From Eimeria necatrix (Eukaryota; Apicomplexa; Conoidasida; Eucoccidiorida; Eimeriidae), in NCBI RefSeq assembly GCF_000499385.1, contig NW_013651926.1, forward strand, positions 15,001 through 79,000: DNA of 64,000 nt, in the 5' to 3' direction. The notes under the pieces are model-generated. The model was given only the letters and a program-made list of their open reading frames with translations. It was not told the DNA's origin and did no database searches. A program made the position numbers and the translations under genes. This document shows, piece by piece, positions 12,205 to 24,900 of the stretch (within the stretch, counting starts at the first letter, position 1; every line of letters starts with the position of its first letter).

Positions 12205-13150
12205 ACTTCCAATAGTGCACCATTAGGAAACGGCAGGGGGAGGGATAAGAGTCTCAAGAGGCAGATGACGAGGCAAGGGACCTTTTTCGTCCCGCTGCTG
12301 TTCCAATCACCACACACCGCTGAGCACTTCTCAAAAACTTCCCGGGAATGTCTTCAGTGAAGCCCAAAAGAGTTTTCGTGTTAAGACCGGGAAGGAGCGG
12401 CTACAGTGATGTGCACGGCCATTGCCCAACTGCCGAACGCTTCACGAGTTTCGCATGAGGTGCAAATTCGTTTGTACAAGACATTGCCTTATTGAGTCGT
12501 TTATTTAAGCAGTATCCTAACGGCGACAGACCCCTAGCGCGATGCTCTATTTGGCAAACTAGGTGGACATGTTCAAAACTCCTCAAGTGCAGTAAATGAC
12601 ACACTACATGAATTGTGTGGCCTTATCACGCCTAAACAGAGGCAACAAAGGGGCTCTAATAGCCCCTTTTCTAAATGCCGGAAGTACCACTTTTCAGTGA
12701 CTACAGTCTACTCAGACACGCCAAAGTCACGTACACTAATTTAATGGCAGAAGGCAGTAATGGCACTAGGCCAGCCAGCACCAGTAACAGGCGCCGAAGG
12801 CCTTTACTTCCTACTAGCGCGGTTTTGCAGACATGAGTGAAAACGTCTCAACTATTCAATCTGTAAGTAAGGACATCACACCAAGCTATACGGCTAAAGC
12901 GACTGATCTCGGCGGCTGGCTCGGGGGAGGCCTGAAACTGAGTCCGTAGACTTTCATGTACAAGAATGATCGTGAAGTTGAGGATACGCACGGACAGGAT
13001 GAATAACTGGAAGCGCTGTGGGAAGAGAGAAAGCACGCTCTAGCTAGGGAGGTACAGCAGCCTGCAGATAAGAAAACACTCCTCGTTCCGGGCCCTTCCC
13101 GAAGTTAGGCGCTACCGAGCAAGCAATGAGAAGTCGCACACTTAAGTTAT

Positions 13151-13270
13151 AGGTGATTTCTATAGGCTACAGGTGTGATCTATAGAGTAGAAGAAAGATC
13201 TATAGGCTACAAGAGAGATCTACGGGCGAAATGTGAGGTATATGGGCTACGTGGGGTGAACTATGTCCAC
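13151..13270. repeat. 20-bp imperfect tandem repeat, six copies
   Basis: Six consecutive 20-mers keep a common core of GATCTATAGGCTAC in diverging form, with a period of exactly 20 bp and no indels. Later copies are more diverged. No open frame runs through it. Confidence 0.8.
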
Positions 13271-14419
13271 AAGAGCCGAATGCTTCGGCTGGATGCCTGA
13301 AGAGAAAACTTGGAGAAGGAAGTGCATGCGTAGTTGTTTTGGCTAAGCCCGGAATTCACAGTGTGCAAGGGACAATGACAGCTGGAACCTTGGAAGGCAA
13401 ACTAGCAGCGCAAAAGGATTAGTGCTCTTGCAGACCTAATTTAAGGATCTGCGGCTAAATGGAATCCGCTAAGAAGAGGCTGCATTGAGTGCAAATCAGC
13501 GCTATGGAAAGGTCTACGGGTAGTGCAGAGCAGCTGCACTAACCACTGCAAGTGCTTGGCCCTACGGGTATTTCGGTTCAAACAGATGCAATTTGATCAA
13601 ATATAAACTCATCTGAGTGCTGTGTCAACTAATCAGAGGGCTATGCAAACCATCCAGTGCACATAGCCGATGCAGATAGAGTAAGCTCAAGCACTGCAGA
13701 GGGGTGCAGCAACTGAAGGACACAGTGAGAGCATCTACACTGCCTGACTTAGATCATGCCTTTTAGAACTGAAAAGAGAAAATACATTTAAATGAATGGG
13801 TTCCTGCTCTGCTGAAGCACTTGTAGAGGGGCTGCAGACCTGAGGAGTCACAGTGCCAGATGCTAGTGGCGAGATCACCGCTCGGTCCTGCTTTAGGTAG
13901 CCTTGATTTTGGAATTTGAACAGATATTTACGTAAGTTTCAACAAAAATAAATACAAGGGAACGTGATGTACACTCCTGCAAGAACGCGCCACAGATCTC
14001 AGACGCAGCCCAAGCCCGGCTGTCCTTGTGACAAAAGGGCGGCTGAAAGTCCGCAATCTCACGCGGAATGATAAATGCATCTCTTCTTAGTTTTAGTCAA
14101 ATTCATTTATGTTGTTTATATGCTCATCAGTAGATCCTGATATATCTGCAAAAAGTGGTAACGGCCAAGCCGCCGAACTGTGAGAAGGTCCAGCCAAACG
14201 CAGCCGACAGCTTGCTGCTCTCTTCCGGTGCAGTAGAGATTTCAGCCTGTTTATTTGGGGCCCCTGACTCAGTTTCTTTATGAAAAAGCGTATAACTTGA
14301 TGTTCCAAGGGTACGGGGGCCCCACCCGCAGCCTCCGCCATCAGCAGAGGAACAATCGATTCTCGCTGCGGCAGCAGAATAACCACTACGGGCCCCTATG
14401 AAGCCCTCGAGCCTGGAAA

Positions 14420-15193
14420 ATGGCCCAAAGAGCTCATCTTTCGGGACACATTGAGGCCCACTTGGTGTCCCAGGGCTCCTCTGGCCTTGACGCCCTCGAA
14501 AGCGAAACTTTCGCAGCCGTCGGCAGCGGGCTCACGGGCGTCCTGGCAGCAGTGGGGCCTAGAGACCCAGACGAAAATCTACATGTATCATGGATTTCAC
14601 GGAGAGAAGGAAGCAGCTACAGAAGTAGAAGCACTAATGCCGGCGGCAGCAGCAATACTAGCGGCAGCAGCCCTTGCGCCGTGCATCAAGTTCCTTCAAG
14701 GCACTGCAGGACTGCTGAAACGCTTATTCTCTTCGATCCTCCCGTTTTGAGCACACAAGAGAAGCAAAAACGCATTCACCAGGAACACACTCCTCAGCAG
14801 CAGGAACAAGCCATTGGGAATGGGGTGGGGTCAAACGCCTTGCTGAGGCTACCTACTGCAGCGGCATCAGCAGCAGCAACAGCAGCGGCAGCAAGAACAG
14901 AAACACGATTAGGAGAAACAGACACAGCAGCGGCAGCCGCAGTAGCAGCAACAACAGCAACTTCAGCAGCAACAGCAACAGCAGCAGCAACAGCAATTGA
15001 TGCAGATGCAGCACCCAGATGGCCGAGCGACAGCTCAGGTTGCTTCCCAAGTCGCCGTTGCTGCGTTAACAGCATAACTCAAAGTCCTTCGAGCTGCAGT
15101 TCTTGGGTCAGCTCTTCACGAATCCCCACAGGTTATTCTGAGTGCTGTCATAGAGTGGCACCACCAGCTGCCACTCATAGCCCCTGCAGCACA

Positions 15194-15224
<31 letters not shown>

Positions 15225-18200
15225 GCACCAGCAGCAGCACCAGAACCAGGAGCAAGTTGAAGTGTCGGAGGATCTCGCCTGCTTCCGCAGCTGCTGCTTC
15301 GGAACACAGCTGGCCGGTGATGGCGACTCAGCAGCAAACGCAGCCCCTTCGCCTCACAGCAGCATCAGCAGCGGAGGGCGCACAGCCTGCGGCTGCTATT
15401 TCGGAGCCGCGTAGTGACCACGAAGGGAGAACAGCATGTGCAGCAGCAGCAGCAGCAGCAGCGTCAACAGTGGCAGCTGCTGAGGGCGCACCACACAGCA
15501 GAGAAGCGAGCCCTTTGCGCTTTGTACGTACACCTGGATTGGCAGCAGATGGGCCATGCGAGAGACATGTAATCCCTTCAAGGCCGAGGACCCTTCCTGC
15601 TTCGTCCTTTGGGTCTGCAGCAGCAGCAGCAGCAACAGCAACGGCAGAAACAGCAGCACCCGCTGTTGCTGCTGTTGGCGGGAGGTCCCCAGCGACCCGC
15701 AGGGAACGCGGAATGGCTGGAGGCCAGTCTTTGATCTCAGTCAGCAGTTCAGCTTTTGACGGACTGTCTTCACTGTTGCAGCGAGCTAGCACCAAAGCCC
15801 CTCTGCTTCTCGAGACCAGCAAGACTGCAGCAGCTGCAGCAAGTGCAGCAGCTGCAGCATCAAGGAATGCGGTTGCTGTAGCAGCAGCGGCTGCTGCGGC
15901 GGCGTCCGCTGCTGTTGCAGAGACACTTGCAGTTGAGAGGTGCGCCGGAGAACAGCGAATAGGGCAGCGGAGGCGCAGCAATAGGAGCAGCAGCGCGAGC
16001 AGCGGTAGAAGCAGCAGCAGGTGCAGCGACAGCAGCACCAGCGATAGTGAGGCATATGATTGCACTGCGCTACGTGCAGCAGCTGGCGGGTTTGGTGGCA
16101 CTTGTATTTCGTGTATCTCGTCTGTGTATCCATCATCCCAGGCAGCAGCAGCAACCGCAGCTGCAGCTGCTGCTTCGCTTCAGTTCGAGCCCGTTGCTGC
16201 CCACGGCGCTGTGCGGCCTATCTTCACTTCCTCTGTTGCTGCTGGGGCTCGAGCTCGCCTAGACTCTGTGGATGAGTCTGAGCCAGATGATCTGGGGCTG
16301 CAGCTTCCACCTTCTCCGAGGACTCTGCGGAGCATCGAGCTAGCGAAGCAGCCAGCGAATCCAGCACATCATGTAGATAGGGAGAGGCCAGGTGTTCCTG
16401 GAGGCGGCACGGTTTTTGTTTCTTCTCGAAGGGGCTCTCTCGGTGAAAGCATGCTGCAAGTCATGCAGCCGCAGCAGCAGAAGCAGCAGCAAACGCGGAC
16501 GCTGGCTGAAATGCTGCCCGCCATTTCATCTCCATCTTACGCGTTTCTCGAAGCGCGAAACCTCGGAGATCTTCTCGCTCTCCCATCTCCCAGCCAAACA
16601 ACTCTTAAGGTCTGTCAGCTCAACCACTCAGCACAAGGCTTCTTACGCTTCTGCTGGTGTAGATCTGCTCGCGCTGCTGCTACTGCTGCTGCACCCGCCT
16701 TTTGCGCGCCTTTAGTTGCACTGTCTGTTCACGCTTGCAGATTGTGGAACACAACTGCGTCGAAAACAAACGCAGCAGCCTCACGCCTTGTATTCCTAAA
16801 GCAGCACTAGCGACGGCAGGAGGAACATCGACACCACTTGCAACATGAGCAGCAGCAGCAGGAACGAGACTAGAAGCAAAAGCATGATCGTGCTCATCTT
16901 GTGACTTCCTGTGCACCTTGTGTGTTCCACAGGCGCATGTGTGGAGGTTTAGGGGTCTCCTGCCGCCGCGCTGGCTTGAGGAAGATCTGCTGCTGCATCA
17001 GAACCTCCTGCTCTTTTGCAGCAGCACAGAGCCGCTTGAGGTGTCTCTGTTGATACCCCTCGCATCCATCGCGTCGGCGTGGGCTGTGGATGGGAGAGGG
17101 AAGGTGTCTGCTGCGGCAGCAGCAAAAGGAAAAGCCCCCTACCGCATGAAGATTGTGGCGTCAGCAGCAGCAGCGGCAGCAGTAAACAGGCAGCAGGAGC
17201 AGGGGGCAGCGAGAAAACATAAGGCGGCAAAGACCATCCTGTTTGGCATGCAGAGCCCGACTGAGCGCGACGCCCTCCTTAAGCACATATTGTACCTAGC
17301 GGACAAATGGAGGCAAGATATTTCCCCCAGCTGCAGCTGCTACTGTGTTAACACATGCTTGCTGCAGCAGCACCAGTTGACTACGTAGCATCGTGTGCAG
17401 CTCCACTACAGACATAGTAGCAAGAGCATCAAATGCAGTTGCAAAAGCAAGGAATTCTGCTTATGTGGTGGCACAGACGACTTTGATTTCGCCCAGAGTT
17501 TCGCCTGCTTCGAGCTTTGTTCGTGCTTTTACGAATCCAAAGTAGTGAACAAAGGTAATATGACCTTGTTGTTGTTCAGGTCACGCCCTTCAGTTCCGGA
17601 TTTTCTTTACCGTCCCCCTTGCCAGCAGCAGCTACTGCTGCTGCAAAAGCAGCTGCACGCAGCAACCCGCGGGCTGTTGCTAGCGCAGCTAGCAGCACTC
17701 GTGAAGGAGGCCTCGCGTCGCTGGGCTCGCGAATTCCTTGGGCGATTGCGGGCACTAGCAGCAGCAAGCGCTGCAGCAGCACAGCTCCGGGCCACGCAGG
17801 TATCGCGAGGAGTACTGCTCTTGCAGCAGTGGATGCGACTACGCAGCAGGCAAGAAGAGGCGTGGGCAGTGCAGGGTCTGAGGCTGCATGCACTCTTGCG
17901 ACAGCAGCAGCAGCAGGCGGCGGCTTTCGTTGCCACCATGGCGTCAGGCCACCTCCAGCTAGCCACGCAGCGATTGCAAGTGGCGCATCAACAGCTTAAG
18001 TACGCCTTACAACGACCTGTGGAAAAACGGCTTCATGCAGCTTTTACAAAGCTTCGCCTCCTTAGCACGCTTACGGCAGCAGAGCAACAGACGCAGAAGG
18101 GACGGGCTGTGAGGCTTTGTTGCACCATTCAGAGGCTGCAGCACAGGCTGCTTGGTGAAGCTTTCAGCAAAATGCGGGGGGCAAGGCTGATGCGTCAACA

Positions 18201-21120
18201 GCAGCAAGATGCACTGCAGCAGCTTATGCAGCAGATGCGCTTAAGGCGGCTCAGGTGGAGCTGGCAACGGCTGATGTGGAACATGTTAGTTCAAAGGCAA
18301 GCTTGCGTAGCTGGGAGCCAAAGAGCTCTTTTTCTTGTCTTCATTTGTATAAAGGCTCGCATGCGCAGTGTGCTGCGGCTGTTGCAACGCAACGCCGCAG
18401 CAGCAAATATGGAGGAGAAACTGAGAATTTGCAGCAACATTCAGCAAGTGAGCAATTGCCTCATCTAGCGTCCAACACATATCCCGCGGCATTATGGGGG
18501 ACAAGGAGCACAGATTGAGGAGCAGGATGACCAGCTAGCTAGCTCATGCGCAAAGTCACACTAACCAAAGGCCAGCTTCGCTGGCAGCTGGTGGCCCAGC
18601 CCCTCAGGCACACATGCTACATGCGGGGTTCCTTCAGCTAGTGAGACCCGTAGCTGTTTAAGTTTATCCTTGGTTGGCTCGCGCCTTTCCCTGTCTGCAG
18701 GTGAACGAGAGGCTTCTGGTTTCCATGCGCCAAGTGCCTCGGCAGCGTTCCGTCATGCTTCTTGTGGCTTCACTGCAGCAGTCACTGCAGCAGCGACTCT
18801 TGTGGGCTTTCCGTAGCTGGAGGAAGGCGATTAAGGACGGAAAGCAACGAGTTCGCGCCGTGGTCTTGCTGATGATTCTACTGGAGATGAAGCGGCAAAA
18901 GTTACTCCAGGCGGCACTAAGCAGCCTCAAAAATCACGTCCACGACCATCGCGAGATGTGCAGACAGAAGGTTAGCGCTTAGGTTTTGTGGCAGAGAGTT
19001 GCACAGTAATTCACCAATACTTATGTGTCTTGATTTAGCATGCATGTGCCTGAGTTCCCCAAGCTGGTGCTGCTGCCTCAGCTGCTGCTGTGCGCTGTGT
19101 ATGTTGCAGATGAGAGCGGCGTGGCTACTGGGCCTGCTGCTGAAGGAACAGCAGCTGCAGCGACTGCGCTGTGGGTGGCTCTGTTTACAGCGCCCACCTC
19201 CGCAGGACTTACGGCAAACGGCTTTGCGGAGAGTAGCGTTTGTGTTTGAGAGGGTCCAGTATGTCACCAGTGTTGCGTCCTGTCATGAATGGTATTAGCT
19301 AGCTTAGCAGAGGCGGCATGCCTGTAGTCGGAACTTAGTTGGGTCATAATAGTTAGCATCCCTCTGACGACAGCAGCCATTGCTTACATGTGCTCGTGCC
19401 TTTGCACGGCTGACTTCTCCCACTTCATGGGCAGGCGCCCCCAGGGGGTCTGAGTGCAAATAAGGGAAGAGAGAAAGCAGCTTTCAGCTGGTTAGTGGTT
19501 TTTCCTTATATTGCAATTATACTGCTGCTGCTCTTGCTGTAGGTTTCGACAGCTCCGTGGCGCATTTCTAAAATTCCAGCAGATGCAGGTAACAGGGCGG
19601 ACGATGCGGTAAGGAATATTCTGTATGTAGAAAGCATTGACGTTTTGCTAGATTGATACGTTAAGCTCTCTAAGAATGGGCAGCCAACACACCGGACATC
19701 GCAATTGCAAATAGTGTCGTTACAGGCTCAACACTCAGCCAGGAGCTAAAGAAACGCTGGTTTCGGCTTTGTTTTGTGTTCTTTTCTGTCCTTGGAAGTT
19801 CGCCACTTTTTATGTTGTGAGCCGAGTGTGCCTTTTCTGTTTCTGATGCAGATCCTTCTTAAGAGTGCAGATGCTGCTGCAGCTAGGCACGTGGCTGCAA
19901 GTGCACCTGCTGAAGTGCCAAGCATTGGGCTTTTCCGCTCTGCGTTCACACGCTGCTGCACTTGCTGCATGCAGCGCAGCAGCGGCAGCATCAACAACAG
20001 AACGTTCGGCTGTCAGCAGCAGCAACGCCTTCGACGTGGACGCGCCTAGCCGCGTATCAGCAGTAGCAGCCGCAGCAGCATCCGCGAGGCTCCAGCAGCT
20101 GCTGGACGTGTCTTCGGATTTGATTGGCAGTCAGCAGGGACGGTCGTTAAGTGCTGACACGGCTGCCTTTGGCAAACCTTATATATATTTGCCGCCAGCA
20201 TTTGGGCCTGGCAGCGCAACAGCAGCAGCAGCATCAGCAGCTGCTGCTGCTAGCTCCGTGGTAGCGGAGAACTATGGGTTTCTTGAGACGCTTCGTCCAC
20301 AGGAGGGTCAGGAGAATAGCGAAGAGGGGGAAAGCTTGCTGGTGTCCTCCGCTGAGCCTCATCCAACGCTGCTTCATCTCAGCCCGTACAGACCCCGCCT
20401 TGGCTACGGGCTTGTGACTGAGGCGTGCCTCCAATCTGCCGACCCGTATGATTTGGGTATGCATTTTGGTTCCTCTGGCGATTTGCCCCCCAGTGTCAGT
20501 CGCAGTAGCGCAGATAGCAGCCCCAAGGCGTTTCCGAAGACGAGACTCGTTCAACCTTCCGTAATTTTAAGTCACAACGGGTATCGCAACAGCACCGATC
20601 GAAACAGCAACAATTTTCCCATGAGCTCAAAGGTTTCAGACTTAACGGACTACGCTGCGCAGGAGGCAGGTGAGTGATTTCTCAGCTTCGCTGCTTCTGC
20701 GTATCTGGATTCCAGTGGTGCTGGACCCTGACACATATCGGCGTTCAAGGCCTTCGAGCTGGTGCTGCTGGTTCCGCTGTTGCTGCAGAACTGGTTGCGC
20801 TAGTTCAGGGACTGCAGCAAGCAGAGACCCGATCAGCATTTCTCTCTGGCTCTGCAGTAACTGAGCCCCCTGTCACTTCGGTGGCGCAAGGACTGCAACA
20901 GCAGCATCCAGCCTCCACGCGGGTTGCTCCGATTGAACAACTGTCATCGACGGCAGTTCTTGAGACACCGCAGCGAGAGTTTCTTTATGGGTTGTCACGT
21001 GATGCGCCCACAGCGCAGGTGCCCACTTATAGCTCTTGCCCGACTGCAGTCGAGGAGCCCCTTACCCCGTGCCCCTCTCCGTTCCGTGCCTGCTGCACGA
21101 CGGCGGTGCCGCCGCAGTGA
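14420..21120 (+). CDS. Large Ala/Ser-rich protein with PH-like domain and Sfi1-like helical repeats (multi-exon)
   Basis: Proposed exons: 14420-16609, 16933 to about 17384, 17580-18447, 18701-18970, 19110-19258, 19543-19588, 19871-20669, 20750-21120. Phases agree at every junction. Only the donor near 17292, 17376 or 17385 is ambiguous. Exon 1 (730 codons) is low complexity: Ala, Ser and Gln runs. Exon 2 begins with GLLPPRWLEEDLLLHQN, then IPLASI and a C-terminal helix ending LADKWRQ, the pattern of a PH domain, which would bind phosphoinositide or protein. Exons 3-7 are helical with recurring blocks such as AAFTKL, EAFSKM, SWQRL, FRSWRKA and GAFLKF, spaced about 33-40 residues, resembling Sfi1-type centrin-binding repeats. 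The C-terminus is disordered. It could be two genes, and the first exon frame is the least certain part. Function at the centrosome or pellicle would be inference. Confidence 0.6.
15440..15462 (+). repeat. CAG tract encoding poly-Ala in the PH/Sfi1-like gene
   Basis: About eight CAG units within exon 1, read in the GCA frame as poly-Ala. It is one of more than a dozen CAG-type tracts between 14.6 and 16.5 kb, all in the same strand orientation as the gene. Confidence 0.8.
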
Positions 21121-21982
21121 GGCGTTTTGGCGGCTTATTTCGCTGCCAGCCTTACGAGACGCATCCACACTAAAATAAGTTGTTCAGTTGTGTTGAGACC
21201 CAAAAACAGCGCATTGGAGCCCAAAAGACAGTCCCAGCTACCAGTACAACAAGCTTTGTGTGCTGCAAAGAACCGGCAGCCTCCGCTATCAGCATCCTCG
21301 CACCCTTTTGTATGCGCACGTTAGCAGCGATTGTCGGATGTCATCTAGTTCGGGCTTGTCTGCTACTATCTCAGAATACACTTGGTTTGGGCCTACAAAC
21401 AGAAAGTTGAGACTATTCGTTTAGATTTGTTTTGCAGATGCACATTACGTAGATTACTGCAGGACCAATAGAGGACAGGAAGAAGAGCTGGTTCAAAATA
21501 CAGCTGGGCAACGGAAAACTAGGAAAGCCTTTGTAGTCGATATGAAGGTTGCTTCACATCTACTTAGAAGTAGTGGATTCCCAAGCACGATGCTTCTGTT
21601 CTCCCAAGCTGTGGCTATAGTGCGCAAGACCTCCACAATGAAGGTAAGCCTTTGGCGAACAATCTAGGGGGCTCAAAGCATTGTGAGAAAAATGCCGAGT
21701 GTCCGTACATTCCAATGTACAGCCTCTCGGGAAGCAGCAGCGCAAACCCAAGCAAGAAACTGCCTGGGAATTTCAATGCAGCGCATCTGCCGCGCCTGAA
21801 CCCTTCATAACAGGAGTTGTGCCTATTCGGGAGCACGCGCAACCCCCGTTTCCTCTATATAGTGTTTCTCCAAAGTTCTACACGCTGCGTTCTGGGGAAT
21901 CCAAAAGAGCCCTCGGATTCGGGATTGTCCACGTGACATCCCTCCATCTGAGTAAGAGCCAAAGTAGCAATGAGGGCGCCCG
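21121..21982. other. Convergent intergenic gap
   Basis: Lies between the 3' ends of the plus-strand PH/Sfi1-like gene and the minus-strand ASH-domain gene. It should hold both 3' untranslated regions and polyadenylation signals. Nothing else is seen. Confidence 0.55.
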
Positions 21983-24900
21983 CTATGACGTCATTTCTGT
22001 GAGCGCAAACACTGTATTGCTTCCATTGCCTTTTCTGCAGCTCTCTGGCCTTGCAGAAAGTGGTCGCTGTTCTGCCTTTATGTTCCCCTGCCAGTGGTGG
22101 CTGCCTCTTAGTGGGAGTCTCGAGGTGATAAGGCCTGTCCCTACAATCCACACAGCTCTGCTGTACGACCTGTTGCAGAAGAAAACATTTAGCTTTTGCC
22201 TTACTGGGCCCATTCGCGTCGGAGCAAAGATAACCTGTACCTGTACTTGCTGCTGGGGTGGCACCTTTCCCTGGGAGGGCATACAACGGAAGGGGTGGCG
22301 AGCGTCAAAGCAGAAGTCCAAGCTAAGTTCGGCGCTGCAGTTGTACAAATACAGCGCCTGCTGCTGGCACTCCCCCACAGGGCAGCCAGCAAAGTGTAGC
22401 TCAGTAGGCGACAATTCCAGACGTGGCAAGCTCAACACGCAGCAACCCTGAAAAAACTGGTGAGTGACTCTCTGCCTCTCTTGTAAAGAAATCCCCTCGC
22501 TAGAAACACAGTACGAGTCTCCTGAGCCACTGCAGCACGACTGCTTATATTTGCTGCCTGCAGAATTTCTCACAACGTCTAGTGGTGGCAAGCATGGCGA
22601 GGCCTGCGTCGACGGCACTGCCACATCTTGCAACGTTGTACAGCATGAACTTTTAGCGGAGGTGCGTGGTACGGGTACTGGACAATGATGGGGCAATGAG
22701 AGCAGCCTTTGGTCACTCTGCTGTTCCCCTTTCTCTGCAATAAATGCTTGAAGCATATCGTACAAAAGGACACATAAAGATTTTTCTCGCGGGTCCGAAG
22801 AATCGCTCTGGTCCCCTCCCCTGATCCCACCTCTGCAGGATTTGTCGCTAGTGAGGTGTGTCCCAGCTGTCTCTGGGCGCAGGCGCGCCACGATGGGCCT
22901 TCCTTTTGGAGCTGGAAGAGACATGCAGGAATTTACTTGGCTGGTGGGCTCGCTGACAGCTCCCCTCGCTCCCGGGAATGCCGTACGCGTAGACTTTAAA
23001 TGTGAGGAGAGCCAGCTATTGTTGCATCTGCTAGTAGTTCGAAGATGCCGTGTCGCTGTCATTGGAGTCCCGGTGCAGACGAGCTCTTCCTCGCCGCTCC
23101 GCGTGGGGCATTGGCCAGCAACGGCCACCATCACGTGTAGCTGGAAGGCCAAGGGCACCTGCAAGTTGCGCCAATTTTGCATGTGCTGAAACCCGCGACG
23201 AATCTCACAGGGCTGAGTCCGTAGTGTCAGGCGTATTGCTGCGGAGGACCGAGGAGGCAGCAGCAGCATGGATGGGGTTACCTCGATGTCGTACAGGTGC
23301 AACAAGTCATCCAGCAGCACAAGACTTTGGAGTAAAGTCGTGGGCTCGTAAGAGTATCGGCGCTGTATAGCCATTTGAGAGGAACACTGTGAAAGGGATC
23401 CTTGTGTGGGCTGTTCCTGTTCATTATTTGCTTGAGGCAGGGGCTCTCTTACAGGTCCGTGGCCTCCTTCCTTAGCGATTGCTGCCGCCATAGCTGGCTC
23501 ACCTCTTGGGCTGGAAACAATGGGCGGAGAAATCCAGCGCCGCCGCTTGAGCTGGGGCCCTTTCGGTGGGAGGCATGGGAATTGCTCCGCGTCACCAGGA
23601 TTTGGATCTTCCTTTTGAACTGAAGGATAAGACGTATCTTCTCTTGGGCGTTCATGAGGCTCTTTTTTGGTCCCGTTGGGTACTTGCTGTTGCTGTCTTT
23701 GGCGAGGCCGCCCCACTCTTCGATGCGTTGCACCTCGAGGTGCTGTCGGGTCGTCTAGTGGCTTCGGGAGGTCCTCGACATTAGCTTTTTCGAGACTACT
23801 CTGCACCTCAGTTTTCGGCGAAGCAAACGTTTCGATAAGGGCAGCCCATGGGGTATCTCTGCATTCTGTGCTCCTTGAAGATTCGGATAAGTCGGAATCG
23901 TCCGAGAGGGGTCCAGCTGTACGAGGACTTGCAATGGCTCCACCATCATGGGAGCCCTCTGCCAGCTCCGACCTGTCAGCCACTTTAACGACTGTGTATA
24001 TGCCTGCTTGCGAAGACTGCTGCTGGGGAGCCATGTTGCAGCTGATTGTTGCGGATTTGGCATAGATGCTGCTACTGGGTGAGTTCCCCACAGTGCGACG
24101 CAGACGTGGAGTGGCAGATGCGTCAGGGAAGCGTCTCAGAGCTTCTGCAGGACTGCAGCTTGTGCTGCGCTCTACAAAGCGCTGCTCTGCGACAATCTGG
24201 TAAGAAAGGGGGCTTGCAGTTTCTGAGTTTGCCTCCTTGGGCAATTGAGCTTCTAGTCTCTCCTGAGAAGGCACACCATCAGATCCCTGAACGCCCTGTT
24301 CTTTTTGCTGGAATGCTTCATTGTTCCTAGGCTCCGCTTTAATTTTCTCCGTGGGAAATTTGAATGTTGACTGCGGGGCGGCAAAACACATTGCCAGAGG
24401 AAGGGCTGAAAGATTGTCTGCGTGCAAAGTGACACAGCGCTCTTGACCCTGGAAGAGCGCCCCTAAGTCCAGAATCTTCAGCTCTCGACCGTCAATTGAG
24501 AACGACCAGCGCGGTGCGACGCACGAGGCGTGCAGCTGGAGGTGACCCTCGACACAAGGCTCGGTACCCGACCATTGCACCGTACCCGCCAAAGCTGGCG
24601 GCCGCCTTGAGCCCTGGACGACGCGTGTCGGAGGCTGGCTGTCGGCCAAGCCTGTCGTTGCCACAAGACTGCATCGGGGAGATACAGGTGTCTTTAACGA
24701 CTTTTTACAAACTACTGTGAGGGGTAAGGTCACCTCTGCTGGGCAGTCCAAGCGCAGCTCAGCCGTGAAAATGCCAACAGATTCCGGCTCTATTTTCAGC
24801 TTCTGAGGATAAATACTGAGGCACACGAGTTGCTGCTCAAGCAAATTTCTAAGGGGAGCACTGACGTCTCGGCCTATGCTGACTTGCGCTTTTATGGCAT

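Larger units (their letters stand above)
10758..14419. other. Gene-poor interval with small tandem repeats
   Basis: No recognisable gene. It holds a 31-bp direct duplication (12143-12204) and a six-copy 20-bp tandem repeat (13151-13270). A minus frame at 11398-11646 has a faint resemblance to the retrotransposon region after reverse transcriptase but is not good enough to call. The start of the interval should include the PEX7 promoter, and the end the promoter of the gene at 14420. Confidence 0.5.
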
